DNA of 64,000 nucleotides. It comes from Pedobacter ureilyticus. GTDB taxonomy: Bacteria; Bacteroidota; Bacteroidia; Sphingobacteriales; Sphingobacteriaceae. Made by a program: the position numbers and the translations under genes. Positions 52,337 to 61,949 of the stretch are shown here, in pieces. The DNA is taken from the NCBI RefSeq assembly GCF_005925345.1, contig NZ_SSHJ01000005.1, positions 62,001-126,000 of the forward strand. Reading direction: 5' to 3'. The stretch's first letter is position 1. Every line of letters starts with the position of its first letter. The notes beneath the pieces are model-generated. The model was given only the letters and a program-made list of their open reading frames with translations, did no database searches and was not told the DNA's origin.

Positions 52337-53455
52337 TTAACTTAAAAACTTCTCTTGATCCGCAAATACGGTTTCAAAATTAAGCTTATTTCTAAAATCA
52401 TTATAAGCATACTTACTATAAAACTCGAAATTGTCCATTATCTCAGTTAATGTCGATTTAAAAGACTGTTCGCTCATATCTGTAAAGTGAGCCCATTGGT
52501 ATTGGCTAAGTGCACTTTTGAAATGTGCATTGTCAAATAATATTACGGGCATTCCGAACGCGATATATTCATATATTTTATTTGATGCTTTTGCACAAGT
52601 TTGGAATTGTAAATTAAGTGGCTCCATTATTCCTAAACCTATATGGAAATTTTTAGTGAAGTTTTTTAAATCTTTATAGTTAGGTATTCGTTCGTGGAGT
52701 ATCACTTTATGTTGTAATTTCAAATTTTTGATCAATGAAATAAGACTTTCTTTGAAATCATCGTCGTAGCTTCCAATTATGTCAAATTGAATAGCCATTT
52801 GCGGATTTGAATGGATGAATTTTATGAGCTCAATTATACCGTGTCCATTGGCAACCCTACCCTGATATAATATTTTAAATGTGCTAGGAGTTTGATAGTT
52901 AAAAAAATCATTAAAGCTTTTTAGTGGATAGTTTGGTATAACTTTAGTGTTTACATATTCATTTAAATAAAAATATTTCAATCTAGACTCATCAGGTACA
53001 GTAAATGAAGTAACTTTATTGATGTATTTTTTTTCTAATAGCCAGCACCAATAAGTTAATGAGTATTTCGTAACATAATTCGTATCAGTAATGTCGTGAT
53101 TATGATACCAAATCTTCATATGTTTATTAATCAATTTAACAAATAATGCTGCAGTAAAGCTATAGCAGTCATAACTTACTAACCATTTAGGTCGATAATT
53201 TCTAAAATGTTTAATTACGCTTAATAAGAATTTGATCAGGACGTATATTTTTATAAAATAACTTGAATCAATAAGATTCCCAGAACTCACGCAATAATGA
53301 ATACAGTTATCTGGTAAGTTAAGTTTTATATTGGGATTCCCACGCCAAACAATTATTACCTTTCTATATTTCTTACTTAGAATGTAAATTGCATTTAGCG
53401 TAGGAGGAAATTTATCTGGGTTATCGTAAATTGTAATTAATATTGTACTGCTCAT
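52337..53455 (-). CDS. Glycosyltransferase, GT4-like
   Basis: 372 residues: an N-terminal GT-B half (ILITIYDNPDKFPPTLNAIY) and a C-terminal half with FKILYQGRVANGHGIIELIK and the donor-binding EYIAFGMPVILFDN region. These are features of GT4-type retaining transferases that build surface polysaccharide. The extent of similarity is moderate, so the family number is not firm. The end of the next gene overlaps its start by 4 bp. Confidence 0.8.
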   Translation of the reverse strand: MSSTILITIYDNPDKFPPTLNAIYILSKKYRKVIIVWRGNPNIKLNLPDNCIHYCVSSGNLIDSSYFIKIYVLIKFLLSVIKHFRNYRPKWLVSYDCYSFTAALFVKLINKHMKIWYHNHDITDTNYVTKYSLTYWCWLLEKKYINKVTSFTVPDESRLKYFYLNEYVNTKVIPNYPLKSFNDFFNYQTPSTFKILYQGRVANGHGIIELIKFIHSNPQMAIQFDIIGSYDDDFKESLISLIKNLKLQHKVILHERIPNYKDLKNFTKNFHIGLGIMEPLNLQFQTCAKASNKIYEYIAFGMPVILFDNAHFKSALSQYQWAHFTDMSEQSFKSTLTEIMDNFEFYSKYAYNDFRNKLNFETVFADQEKFLS

Positions 53456-54504
53456 ACTGGATGCTTTTTGGCTATTTTATAAAGTGTTTTCTTAGCCTTT
53501 CTGTATAAAAAAAGTGGGGTAATGATGCCAATGAATGAGCTTGATGTATATAATAAGTTAACTTTTATTCGTCTTAGTAACGATAGTTGTTTATAAAATT
53601 GAAATTTATTTGGTGGTAAGCCATTTATTAATCCAAAGCTTGCTACAATGGCGTCATTCTCTCTAAAATCCACAAGCCAAAACGGATAGGTAAACATATA
53701 TATTCTTTTCAATATAGAGAAAGCAATCAAATCACGTTCGGAGTCATCGGATAAGCTTCTACTTATTGCTTGATATGCTACATTCGAGTACGAGGGTAGG
53801 CCAGAGTCGAGTCTTTGGAATTCGCTCCATTTTCTAGGAAGTTTTTCTCGGTAAGAATTCGCAATTTGATTGGCTACGCGGACATCTTTATGTACCAAAG
53901 CTTCATTATAGGTAAAAAATAGACCGCCATTGCAAATAATCCGACAAGCTAAATAAATCTGCACGTAAATTGAGCCGTCGAATTCATTGGTATTGTGTTG
54001 CAAAAATGCACTTCTTTTGAAAATTAGTCCGGCTACGAAACTAAAACTAGAATAATATTTCAGTGCAATTTCTACTCCTGTACCAATTACTCTAGTTTCA
54101 TTTGCTCTAGTTTGCACTTCTTGTGTTTTAATGTAATCTGCACTATTACAGAACCCGACATCTGGCTGCGCATTTTCTTTTAAAAAAGTGGTTAACCTAC
54201 TTATTGCATTAGTGTCAGAAAGAGTATCATCATTACCTAAAATAAAACAGTAATCACCACTAGCCAATTCCATTGATTTTCTTAAATTCCTATCATAACC
54301 GTTATTTGTTGCAAACCGGTAGTAGACGAGTGGAAACTTATAATCTTTTTTAATGTTAGTTATAGTTTCTTCCGTATCGTCATTACTTGCATCGTCAGAT
54401 ATACAAACTTCAATATCTTCATAATCTTGCTTTTCAATGTCCCTTAAAACAATTTTAAGATATTCTATTCTGTTAAATTGAGGTATGCAGATGGAGATTT
54501 TCAT
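53452..54504 (-). CDS. Family 2 glycosyltransferase
   Basis: The ATG at 54504 (MKISICIPQFNRIEYLKIVL) gives a typical GT2 head, 350 residues; the frame extends five residues up. The GT-A fold shows EVCISDDASNDDTEETI and the metal-binding CFILGNDDT segment. Inverting transferase, cytoplasmic, using a nucleotide-sugar. It overlaps the methyltransferase gene's end by 4 bp. Confidence 0.88.
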   Translation of the reverse strand: MKISICIPQFNRIEYLKIVLRDIEKQDYEDIEVCISDDASNDDTEETITNIKKDYKFPLVYYRFATNNGYDRNLRKSMELASGDYCFILGNDDTLSDTNAISRLTTFLKENAQPDVGFCNSADYIKTQEVQTRANETRVIGTGVEIALKYYSSFSFVAGLIFKRSAFLQHNTNEFDGSIYVQIYLACRIICNGGLFFTYNEALVHKDVRVANQIANSYREKLPRKWSEFQRLDSGLPSYSNVAYQAISRSLSDDSERDLIAFSILKRIYMFTYPFWLVDFRENDAIVASFGLINGLPPNKFQFYKQLSLLRRIKVNLLYTSSSFIGIITPLFLYRKAKKTLYKIAKKHPV

Positions 54505-55256
54505 TTTACAAAGATCCATGATTTATTATCTGAATGAATTAATTTCATTTCACAAGTTGCTACAATTAATTCTGCAATCTCGTTTTTACTATATTTAATG
54601 GACGAATAGATAGTATCGTGGAGCTCAATTATAAGTGTGTTGCACCTTTCTTTGAGTGTCTTACTATCGTTTAATATAAACTCGATTTCTGCGCCTTCGA
54701 TATCACATACAAGATTGAAGTTAGTGTCGATTTTATAAGCATTTAAGAGTTCTGAAATAGTAACAGTGGGCACCAGCACATCTTTGTCCGTTGAGTTAGT
54801 CTCAGATTTTTTTGATCCAAGGTTTCCAGGGTCAATTGCGAATGAAATATGATCTTTACCAGAATAATCAACAGCTTTATTTATGATATGCCAATTTGAA
54901 AGGTTATTTATTTTTTGAGTGCTTTGCAAGTTTTTTAAAAGTAAAGGATTCGCCTCAACTGATATTAGCTTCTTGTTCTTAATTGTTTTTAAAATAGTCA
55001 TTGAAGTGGCTCCAATGCTGCAACCAAGTTCCATAACTGGCAGATCAGGATTGAGGTATTTTGCTATGCAATTAATTTCAGAACGCTCATACAATCCTAA
55101 AAAGATAGAAGATTTAATAAAGTTTGGTTGATTTTTGAGATCTAAATTATAACCTTTGACTTTATATAAATCAGAATTATTTATTGGTGCAACAATGCAG
55201 TGGTACAAAATGTCTGATGTAAGTATCCTGCCAACAAGAAGTTTAAGGTTTTTCAT
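54501..55256 (-). CDS. FkbM-family methyltransferase
   Basis: 251 residues. SAM-binding motif I VMELGCSIGATSMTI (about 75-90), motif II LISVEANPLLLKNL and the later DIEGAEIEFILNDS fit the FkbM family, which O-methylates sugars or polyketides. It probably decorates the repeat unit. Overlaps both neighbours by 4 bp (ATGA-type). Confidence 0.85.
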   Translation of the reverse strand: MKNLKLLVGRILTSDILYHCIVAPINNSDLYKVKGYNLDLKNQPNFIKSSIFLGLYERSEINCIAKYLNPDLPVMELGCSIGATSMTILKTIKNKKLISVEANPLLLKNLQSTQKINNLSNWHIINKAVDYSGKDHISFAIDPGNLGSKKSETNSTDKDVLVPTVTISELLNAYKIDTNFNLVCDIEGAEIEFILNDSKTLKERCNTLIIELHDTIYSSIKYSKNEIAELIVATCEMKLIHSDNKSWIFVK

Positions 55257-56137
55257 TCGCTGAGTTCAGAAAATATTATTTTTTTGATTTTATCTAGATG
55301 TTCTTCATTTGGTGATTCCGGACTATATACGTCTACAAGGTGTTGGTTGATGTCTTTACTCACTTTAAACCACTGTAACGATTGCCCTGGTATAGTAAGC
55401 GTTATGGCTTTACTCAGAAAAGATCCCCAAGCGGTAAAGGAACTGCCACCAGAACCTAAAATGATTTTTGCTTTGCTTAACAGCAATAAATCTGCTAAAG
55501 CAGAGGATGTGTTTGCTAAAGCAATATTTGGCAACGAAAGAATTTCTTTTAGATCCGTAGCATTTCCATCAGAAATAATTAATGCAGGTATATCCTTTCC
55601 AGCTACTTCCCTAATTTGTTTGAGGGTGTTGATAAACCAATTTAAAGGAGTTCTTATAGCGCCTTTTGTAGTGAAATCTTTAGCTGATTGGGCATCTTTA
55701 AAATCTTTACCTCTACGAATGTTAAGTATAATTTTAGCATCCTGAATTTTAGCAAGATTTTTTAGGACGTTTTTACTTGCAATACTTCTAAGCTCATCTC
55801 TGATTAATTCGTGATGTTCATAAAGGTCGGCAAAAAAATTTTCGTCTCCACTAAACCAATTGATCGTTTTATTATCTTTTCTTTTCAAGAAGAACTTTTG
55901 CGGATTATCAACGTAATAGCCATTACTTTGGAAATTGTCGTAAAGGAGAATTTTTCCAAAACTTTTTCGGTAATCTATTCCGCCCTTTAAAAATGGAGCC
56001 TTTCTAAAATGAAACCAATTTGGCCATAACATTTGCGTGTTATTAAGTTTTGAAAAAATCAAGCATCTAGCCCAGGGAAATAGCCTGTTACCTAAACCCG
56101 TTCCTCTACTAAATTTCACTGCACAATATTTATACAT
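55253..56137 (-). CDS. Alpha-1,2-fucosyltransferase-like (GT11-type) protein
   Basis: 294 residues. GTGLGNRLFPWARCLIFSKL near the N-terminus and ILNIRRGKDFKDA (about 137-149, the HxRRxD-like nucleotide-binding arginine cluster) place it in the fucosyltransferase-like fold (GT11/GT23). Likely adds a deoxysugar to the repeat unit. It overlaps the next gene by 8 bp. Sugar is inferred from the motif only. Confidence 0.65.
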   Translation of the reverse strand: MYKYCAVKFSRGTGLGNRLFPWARCLIFSKLNNTQMLWPNWFHFRKAPFLKGGIDYRKSFGKILLYDNFQSNGYYVDNPQKFFLKRKDNKTINWFSGDENFFADLYEHHELIRDELRSIASKNVLKNLAKIQDAKIILNIRRGKDFKDAQSAKDFTTKGAIRTPLNWFINTLKQIREVAGKDIPALIISDGNATDLKEILSLPNIALANTSSALADLLLLSKAKIILGSGGSSFTAWGSFLSKAITLTIPGQSLQWFKVSKDINQHLVDVYSPESPNEEHLDKIKKIIFSELSE

Positions 56138-57158
56138 ATCTTTTCATTAGGTTGCTCAATTCTAAGCATCTGTGTGTATAAGAATAGCCTGATTTTTGAG
56201 ACCTCTCAGCACCATTTTTTTTATAATTTTCAATTTCGGATAAACGCTCTTTGTAATAAGACATTTTGTCCCTAAGCTCTTCAATAGATGAAAAATAAAT
56301 TGCTTCCTTACCTTCCTCAAAGAAACTTAATTGCTCTTCTGTTCTTTCGCTAATTAACAAACCTCCATAGCCAGGCACCTCAAAAGTTCTCATATTGTGC
56401 GATTGCTCAACGATGTTTTGCGGTCTTAAGAAATTGATAACTCCTAAGCTATGTTTACAAAGATTTGCATAATCTTGATTATACAAAGGATTTGAATTAA
56501 CTTTAATGATATCCTCTTTCGAAAGCTTAATTTTTTTCCCCCATAGGGATGAACCTGATACTTGTAGCGGCATGTCGTGTAGTTGATTAAGATAGTTTAA
56601 TCGTTGCCTGTCATATGCTCCGATAAAATTGAATAAATTTGTGGCGCTTGAGCTGTTTGGACAAATGTTGTCGTCATAGCCAAAAGGTAAAACAAATGTA
56701 TCTACACCATACTGTAAACTTAATTTATCTGCAATACTTTTAGAGTAACTTCCATAAATATCGTAGTGTGGTATTCCATTTTTAACATTCTGATTGCCAG
56801 CTCCTCTAGAGTAGAAATCAAAAGGGTGATCCGGGTTGTAATTACATATAAGATTTTTATTCGTTTTTAATGCTTTTAGCGTTTCAGGGAAGATTTCCAT
56901 CCCCTTAAAGATTAAAATAACGTTGTTTTTTTTCTTTTCACAAAATCTGATAAGCTTATTATTTACATCTGTGTAAAATGGGGACGGATTAATAAGAAAT
57001 TTTAACTTCTGTAAATTATTTTTGTTTTTTAACCGCTGAACAGGTGTTTGTATATCAAATTCATCAACATTCCAATTCAAATTTCTTAGTCTGTTAGTAA
57101 ATTGATGCTCCAATGCTCCAATACCAAAATTTCCAACTATAAGAATCGATTTATTCAT
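56130..57158 (-). CDS. CgeB-like glycosyltransferase
   Basis: 342 residues. N-terminal Rossmann-type half (ILIVGNFGIGALEHQFTNRL) and C-terminal MRTFEVPGYGGLLISERTEE with DKMSYYKERLSEIENY, the Glyco_trans_1_2/CgeB-type signature. Probably transfers a sugar in surface polysaccharide synthesis. Overlaps both neighbours by 4-8 bp. Confidence 0.75.
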   Translation of the reverse strand: MNKSILIVGNFGIGALEHQFTNRLRNLNWNVDEFDIQTPVQRLKNKNNLQKLKFLINPSPFYTDVNNKLIRFCEKKKNNVILIFKGMEIFPETLKALKTNKNLICNYNPDHPFDFYSRGAGNQNVKNGIPHYDIYGSYSKSIADKLSLQYGVDTFVLPFGYDDNICPNSSSATNLFNFIGAYDRQRLNYLNQLHDMPLQVSGSSLWGKKIKLSKEDIIKVNSNPLYNQDYANLCKHSLGVINFLRPQNIVEQSHNMRTFEVPGYGGLLISERTEEQLSFFEEGKEAIYFSSIEELRDKMSYYKERLSEIENYKKNGAERSQKSGYSYTHRCLELSNLMKRYV

Positions 57159-57355
57159 GAGAGATCTTTAAGGTCAGGAAAATGAAAACTATGCGTTTTG
57201 CATTTCAATAACACGTTCCACACATAACGTTTTTTTAATAAAAACAATTGGCTAATCTTTTTAAGTTCCAGGTTATGATACAAATTAAAATCCGTTTTTT
57301 CAGCATTAAATGCAGGCATTAATATCGCTATTTTTAATAAGGTTGACTTACTCAT
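57155..57355 (-). pseudogene. Truncated family 2 glycosyltransferase
   Basis: 66 codons: the first 20 read as a GT2 N-terminus (LLKIAILMPAFNAEKT), and the rest (NLYHNLELKKISQLFLLKKR and a short tail) has no sugar-transfer motif. It seems to be an internal-deletion derivative of a GT2 gene that kept its head and tail. It still overlaps both neighbours by a few bp, so the reading unit persists. Confidence 0.6.
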
Positions 57356-58661
57356 TAATTAATTGAAAATGCTCTTCCAATGTTTTTATTTTAACGCTTG
57401 TTGGATTGGAATACCGGCTTTTTATGATAGCTTCGGCAAGTGAGTGAGCACTTCCTGCATCAAAATCTAAGCTAGTAGCTTTGTAATAGTCTGCAAGCTC
57501 TTTACACCCACCTAAATTACTACATATTATGTTAGCTTGTTGAGAAATAGCTTCATGAAAAACCAAAGGACCAATTTCATACCATTCAGATGGTATAACC
57601 ACGAAATGAGCTTTTGCATAAATATCAACTAATTCTTTCTGTGTCTTTGTCCCTATAAAAAATATGTCGTTTCTTTGTAAAGCTACTTTTATTAAAGCTC
57701 TAATTTCTTCACTATCGCTCTCTGTATTAGCAGTTAACCATAGCTGTTTATTTTCGGCAATAGGCAGCTTTAACCAAGCCTTTAGAAGTGTAGTAATCCC
57801 TTTAATCTTAACTAAACGACCACTGAACAGATAAATCGTTATATTTTTATCTTTTTCAATTTTATTTTTCGATAAAAAAATGTCGTTAACGCCATGTCTA
57901 GCCATTTTGATATTTTTCTCGCTTATTTCGTTAAGTTGTAAAACTTTTTTAATTCCTTCTGAATAGCACCACCATTCGCTAGTAATCTGTTTTAAATATT
58001 TAAAGGCTTCAAGTTCAAGGTTGATAAGGTATTTGGCTCTAAAAACTGCTGGCACTATATTCGTTTTTAATTTCAGCAAATTAATAGTTCTGGCTAAAAT
58101 GTAGGGAGATTTTTTTTGAGTTTTTAACGAGCATTTGAGACATTTCGATAAATTTGGTTTGATATCACATTCTGTCAATTTGCCATTACGCATTAATGTC
58201 CCTGTTGGACAGGACAAGGGAACGTGGTAGTTAGTAATAACTTTCATTACTTGGTTTACTTCCAAAATGCATTTAAATAGGTTCACTCCAATTGTTGGTG
58301 TAAAGCTATGAATGTGCATAACATCCAAGTTTAGCAGCTCTGGTTGGCCTTTTATGAAGTTTTTAAAACTGATATCATAATTTAATTCATATTTGCTATA
58401 AATTAACTCTGACCTTATTTCCTTTTGATAATGTAATCCGAAAATTATTGTAGCATTATGTTCATACCTGCATACCTTTAAATTATCATCCTCATAAACG
58501 GTATTCTCTTCATTAAATTGCTCAAAGGGTGCAGAAGTTATTATGTATACGAGATTTCCATTATCTTGAAGATGTTTTGCGTGACTTTCCACGTAAACTT
58601 CTGTTCCTCCGAAGCTATGCGGATAATAATTTGAACAAGCGAGTATTATTTTTTTAGTCAA
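57348..58661 (-). CDS. Family 4 glycosyltransferase
   Basis: 437 residues with an N-terminal GT-B half (IILACSNYYPHSFGGTEVYV, a glycine loop that binds substrate) and a C-terminal half with FSGRLVKIKGITTLLKAWLK and GPLVFHEAISQQANIICSNL (the E-x7-E region). GT4 retaining transferase. A decayed copy of its first 50 codons lies at 59830-60010. Overlaps the next gene by 8 bp. Confidence 0.9.
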   Translation of the reverse strand: MTKKIILACSNYYPHSFGGTEVYVESHAKHLQDNGNLVYIITSAPFEQFNEENTVYEDDNLKVCRYEHNATIIFGLHYQKEIRSELIYSKYELNYDISFKNFIKGQPELLNLDVMHIHSFTPTIGVNLFKCILEVNQVMKVITNYHVPLSCPTGTLMRNGKLTECDIKPNLSKCLKCSLKTQKKSPYILARTINLLKLKTNIVPAVFRAKYLINLELEAFKYLKQITSEWWCYSEGIKKVLQLNEISEKNIKMARHGVNDIFLSKNKIEKDKNITIYLFSGRLVKIKGITTLLKAWLKLPIAENKQLWLTANTESDSEEIRALIKVALQRNDIFFIGTKTQKELVDIYAKAHFVVIPSEWYEIGPLVFHEAISQQANIICSNLGGCKELADYYKATSLDFDAGSAHSLAEAIIKSRYSNPTSVKIKTLEEHFQLINE

Positions 58662-59730
58662 GTTTATGCTTTAGTTTTAAGAAATAGCTTTCAAAATAAT
58701 TGAAAGAAATATAACTTATTAGAAAAATTAGTGGGAAAGAAAACACTGTAATTAGTAAATTGTATATGTAATCGTTATTTACATATTTAGTCAAGACTCC
58801 ATTTACAAAATAAAGACATAGAGGATGGAGCATATAAACGCCGTAAGATATCCGTCCCAAGCTCTTTAAGAAAGGAATTTTGTCACAATTAAAAATAGAA
58901 TTTGAGTTTTTTGTCTGTTCAAACAGTAAATAGTTAATTAATCCGAGGTTAACTAAATGATATATTAAAAAATTATCATAAAGTAGCGCATTGGAAAAAT
59001 GGCAGACCATAAACATATATATAATAAAATTTAAGATTTTGTTGATTTTGAATGTCTTTAAATCCGAAAATCTATTTTGGTAAAAGGCTAATAGAGCACC
59101 CGAGGACAGATAAGGGATAGCAAGTTCTGTCCTGTAATAAGACCAACCAGTAGTTTTTTCAATAGAATATGACAACAGTAAAGTGCCCATAAGCAAACTT
59201 GATATTATAATAATTCGGCCGCTATTATTTGTTAAAAAAATGAAAATTAATGGCCAAAATAGATAAAATTGTTCCTCTATTGCAACTGACCATGTAATGT
59301 TAAATGGAGAAAACACTAGATACTTGTTGACATGTATATCGTAGATATTAAAATTGCTTAAAAAAAATAAATGCTGTAAAAATGAGTAATGATTAAAGTT
59401 ATTAGAACGAGAAATGAAGGGGAAGACTACAAAAAAATTTAAGAAAAAAATTAAAAAATAAAGTGGCCAGATTCTGTATAATCTTTTTAGATAAAATGAT
59501 TTTAGTGAAAAATCTCTTTCTTTTAATATTAATTTGGTTATTAAGAAACCGCTTAACGTAAAGAAAATATAAACAGCTATTTGCGCATTAGTGATTAATG
59601 AGCCAAGCGGTTTTAAGTATAAATATGAATTCGAATTTATACGATATGGAATGTGGCTTATTACGACTATTATTGCTGCAAGGCCTCTTATAGCATCGAT
59701 GTTTTTAATATGAAACTTATTGACTACCAT
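58654..59730 (-). CDS. Acyltransferase family 3 membrane protein
   Basis: 358 residues from the ATG at 59730 (MVVNKFHIKNIDAIRGLAAI); the frame extends to 59805 but the added part is not hydrophobic as expected. About ten TM helices, with the family's first motif IDAIRGLAAIIVVISHIPYR containing the catalytic histidine, and WSVAIEEQFYLFWPLIF. It would O-acetylate (or acylate) sugar residues of the polymer. Confidence 0.88.
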   Translation of the reverse strand: MVVNKFHIKNIDAIRGLAAIIVVISHIPYRINSNSYLYLKPLGSLITNAQIAVYIFFTLSGFLITKLILKERDFSLKSFYLKRLYRIWPLYFLIFFLNFFVVFPFISRSNNFNHYSFLQHLFFLSNFNIYDIHVNKYLVFSPFNITWSVAIEEQFYLFWPLIFIFLTNNSGRIIIISSLLMGTLLLSYSIEKTTGWSYYRTELAIPYLSSGALLAFYQNRFSDLKTFKINKILNFIIYMFMVCHFSNALLYDNFLIYHLVNLGLINYLLFEQTKNSNSIFNCDKIPFLKSLGRISYGVYMLHPLCLYFVNGVLTKYVNNDYIYNLLITVFSFPLIFLISYISFNYFESYFLKLKHKLD

Positions 59731-59829
59731 TGAAAAGTTGAATATCGCATAAAATGTCTTTAATTTTTGTCGAACCAATTTTGTTTTACAACCTGTTAAT
59801 AACACAAGTCGAAAACTATTATAGTTTCT

Positions 59830-60010
59830 AAATCACTATCCTCACATAAGGTATTTCTTTCATTAAAATACTTAGGCAGCGCAGAAGTTATAATTTATGA
59901 GAGATTTCCATTCTCTTAAAGATTTTTTTATATGACTTTCCCCATAAACTTCTTTGCCAACGAAACTGTGCGAATAAAAATTTGAATAGGCTAGTAAAAC
60001 TGATGCCAAT
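59830..60010 (-). pseudogene. Decayed duplicate of a GT4 N-terminus
   Basis: The minus strand reads LAYSNFYSHSFVGKEVYGES followed by HIKKSLRE, matching LACSNYYPHSFGGTEVYVES in the GT4 gene at 57348-58661, then breaks up with stops and shifts. The only recognisable content of the 59731-60103 gap. It marks a partial duplication and decay event in the operon. Confidence 0.7.
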
Positions 60011-60103
60011 CTGTTTAAGTAAACTTAAGACTATATTTGTCATTAGAAATAGAACTTTAAGATAAATTTTCGTCTAACGATAATACCTCTCTTAAAGGCT
60101 GGG

Positions 60104-61027
60104 TTAATTTTTTCTATATAGCCTATATAAAAAAATGAAGGCTTTTGAACCGACTATTTTAAAAAGCTTGAATTTTAAGTCTTTACTTGATCTAAAATGA
60201 TAAGGTTTTAGCTCTATAAGCGATAGCTCAACAAGATCGTAGAAATTATTTAATACAGCATTTAAGTAGATATACCAATAATTTTCTAATAATGAGGAAT
60301 GGCTTTGTACGTTAAATGATTGGCTAATTAACTGACAATTTTTTAGAACTCCTTTTAGAAATGCTTCGTAATTTTTATTTGACGCTGATCTTGGTACATT
60401 TCGATAGTAGAAAAGTGGAGTATTAGAATTGGAATATAGGAAGTGACTGTTTTGTTTATATAATCTTATCAATAGATTTACATCTTCTATATGCGTCATT
60501 CTTATGTCGAAACCTCCAATTTTTTTTAAGGAGTCTTTGAGGATGAGTCCGCTCATTAAAGGAATAAAATTATCCCCATTTATTAAATTTAATGGTAAAT
60601 CATTTAAGTTGGGTGTGTGGCGTGATTGAATTAAAATATTATCAGTAAATGAACTCACTTTCATCTTAGCCCAATTAGAACAAATAAACGCGGGCATTGA
60701 TTTTGTTGTAATGGAATTGATCTGGTGTTCAATTTTATCCGGCATAATAATGTCATCTGCGTCTAGGAATTGTACATATGTACCTTTTGCACAATTCAAA
60801 CCGAAATTTCTAGCTGCGCTCACTCCTTTGTTTGGCTGAGAAAACACTTTTAATATACCATTTTCATATTTTTTTGCAATTTTCAAACTTTGATCCGTAG
60901 AACCATCGTCAACTATAATGATTTCAATAATTTTATAGCTCTGGTGTAAGGCAGAGTGAATCGTTTCTTCAATATAATTTTCTGCGTTATAGAGTGGTAT
61001 AATTATGGAAACTAGTGGATTAATCAT
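60104..61027 (-). CDS. Family 2 glycosyltransferase
   Basis: 307 residues. GT2 head LVSIIIPLYNAENYIEETIH, donor-binding IIEIIIVDDGSTDQSLKIAK, and the DXD-like metal site in YVQFLDADDIIMP (about 88-100). Typical size for surface polysaccharide transferases. It overlaps the following GT2 gene's end by 8 bp. Confidence 0.93.
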   Translation of the reverse strand: MINPLVSIIIPLYNAENYIEETIHSALHQSYKIIEIIIVDDGSTDQSLKIAKKYENGILKVFSQPNKGVSAARNFGLNCAKGTYVQFLDADDIIMPDKIEHQINSITTKSMPAFICSNWAKMKVSSFTDNILIQSRHTPNLNDLPLNLINGDNFIPLMSGLILKDSLKKIGGFDIRMTHIEDVNLLIRLYKQNSHFLYSNSNTPLFYYRNVPRSASNKNYEAFLKGVLKNCQLISQSFNVQSHSSLLENYWYIYLNAVLNNFYDLVELSLIELKPYHFRSSKDLKFKLFKIVGSKAFIFLYRLYRKN

Positions 61028-61949
61028 TTATAATCTTAAAAAAAGCTGACAACTTCATTTTTAAAGGCAAAGAGGATTTTAAAACCTCGGATAATGGACT
61101 AAATATATTTTTCGTTTCGTGCCTTCTTGATAGCACCAGTTTTTCATATAATTCTAACTGATTTTGTTTTAGAAGAAAATTTGTTATCTCTCTGTTTTCC
61201 TTTGGACTTAAGTATTTCTTGTATAAAGCCGAAACTCCGTTAAGCTCTTCTTGTAAAATTTGAGTTAAAGTACTAGTTTTAGAATTTGGATGCATCCTAA
61301 ATAATGAGAGGGTCTTTTCTATTTTAATAACTTTATAATCTTCATTAATCAACTTTAACCAGAATTCAAAATCCATACAGAAACGAAGTTCCTTAAGGAA
61401 TTTTAGTTTCAAAGGGTTAGTCCAAAACATGCTGGGTTGTGGAGCAAGTCCTCTTTTTTTTAAAGCGTCAAATAATGATCTCGGAAAATTAGGCTTGTCT
61501 ATCCATCCATTATTATCGTCGTAATATTCTCCCCAATAGCAATTACCTATAAACAATAATTTGTTTTCACTATTTTCTAAATAAGATTTAGCAATTTCAA
61601 ATAATGTATTAGTAAAGTAGCAGTCATCACTATTTAAATACGCAAAAATCTCCCCAGTAGCCTTTTCAAAACCTTTATTTATCGCATCGGCTTGCCCACT
61701 ATCTTTTTCACTTATCCAATAAGCTATTTTGTGTTCATATTTTTTTATAATTTTGATAGTATCATCTGAACTTCCGCCATCAATAATGATATATTCCAAA
61801 TTTGGGTAGCCTTGATTAATAACAGATAAAATAGTTTCTTCAATGTATTTCCCTTGATTATAACTTGGTGTTACAATAGAAATTTTGGGCCAATCCAAAC
61901 AGTCTTTATAAATAGCTGGATCGACGGGGTTATAAGGCCAACTTTTCAT
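61020..61949 (-). CDS. Family 2 glycosyltransferase
   Basis: 309 residues. PKISIVTPSYNQGKYIEETI, YIIIDGGSSDDTIKIIKKYE and IFAYLNSDDCYFTNTLFEIA mark the GT2 domain; the later RMHPNSKTSTLTQILQEEL is usual for transferases of this subgroup. Overlaps its upstream neighbour by 20 bp, one of the longest overlaps in the operon. Confidence 0.93.
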   Translation of the reverse strand: MKSWPYNPVDPAIYKDCLDWPKISIVTPSYNQGKYIEETILSVINQGYPNLEYIIIDGGSSDDTIKIIKKYEHKIAYWISEKDSGQADAINKGFEKATGEIFAYLNSDDCYFTNTLFEIAKSYLENSENKLLFIGNCYWGEYYDDNNGWIDKPNFPRSLFDALKKRGLAPQPSMFWTNPLKLKFLKELRFCMDFEFWLKLINEDYKVIKIEKTLSLFRMHPNSKTSTLTQILQEELNGVSALYKKYLSPKENREITNFLLKQNQLELYEKLVLSRRHETKNIFSPLSEVLKSSLPLKMKLSAFFKIIND

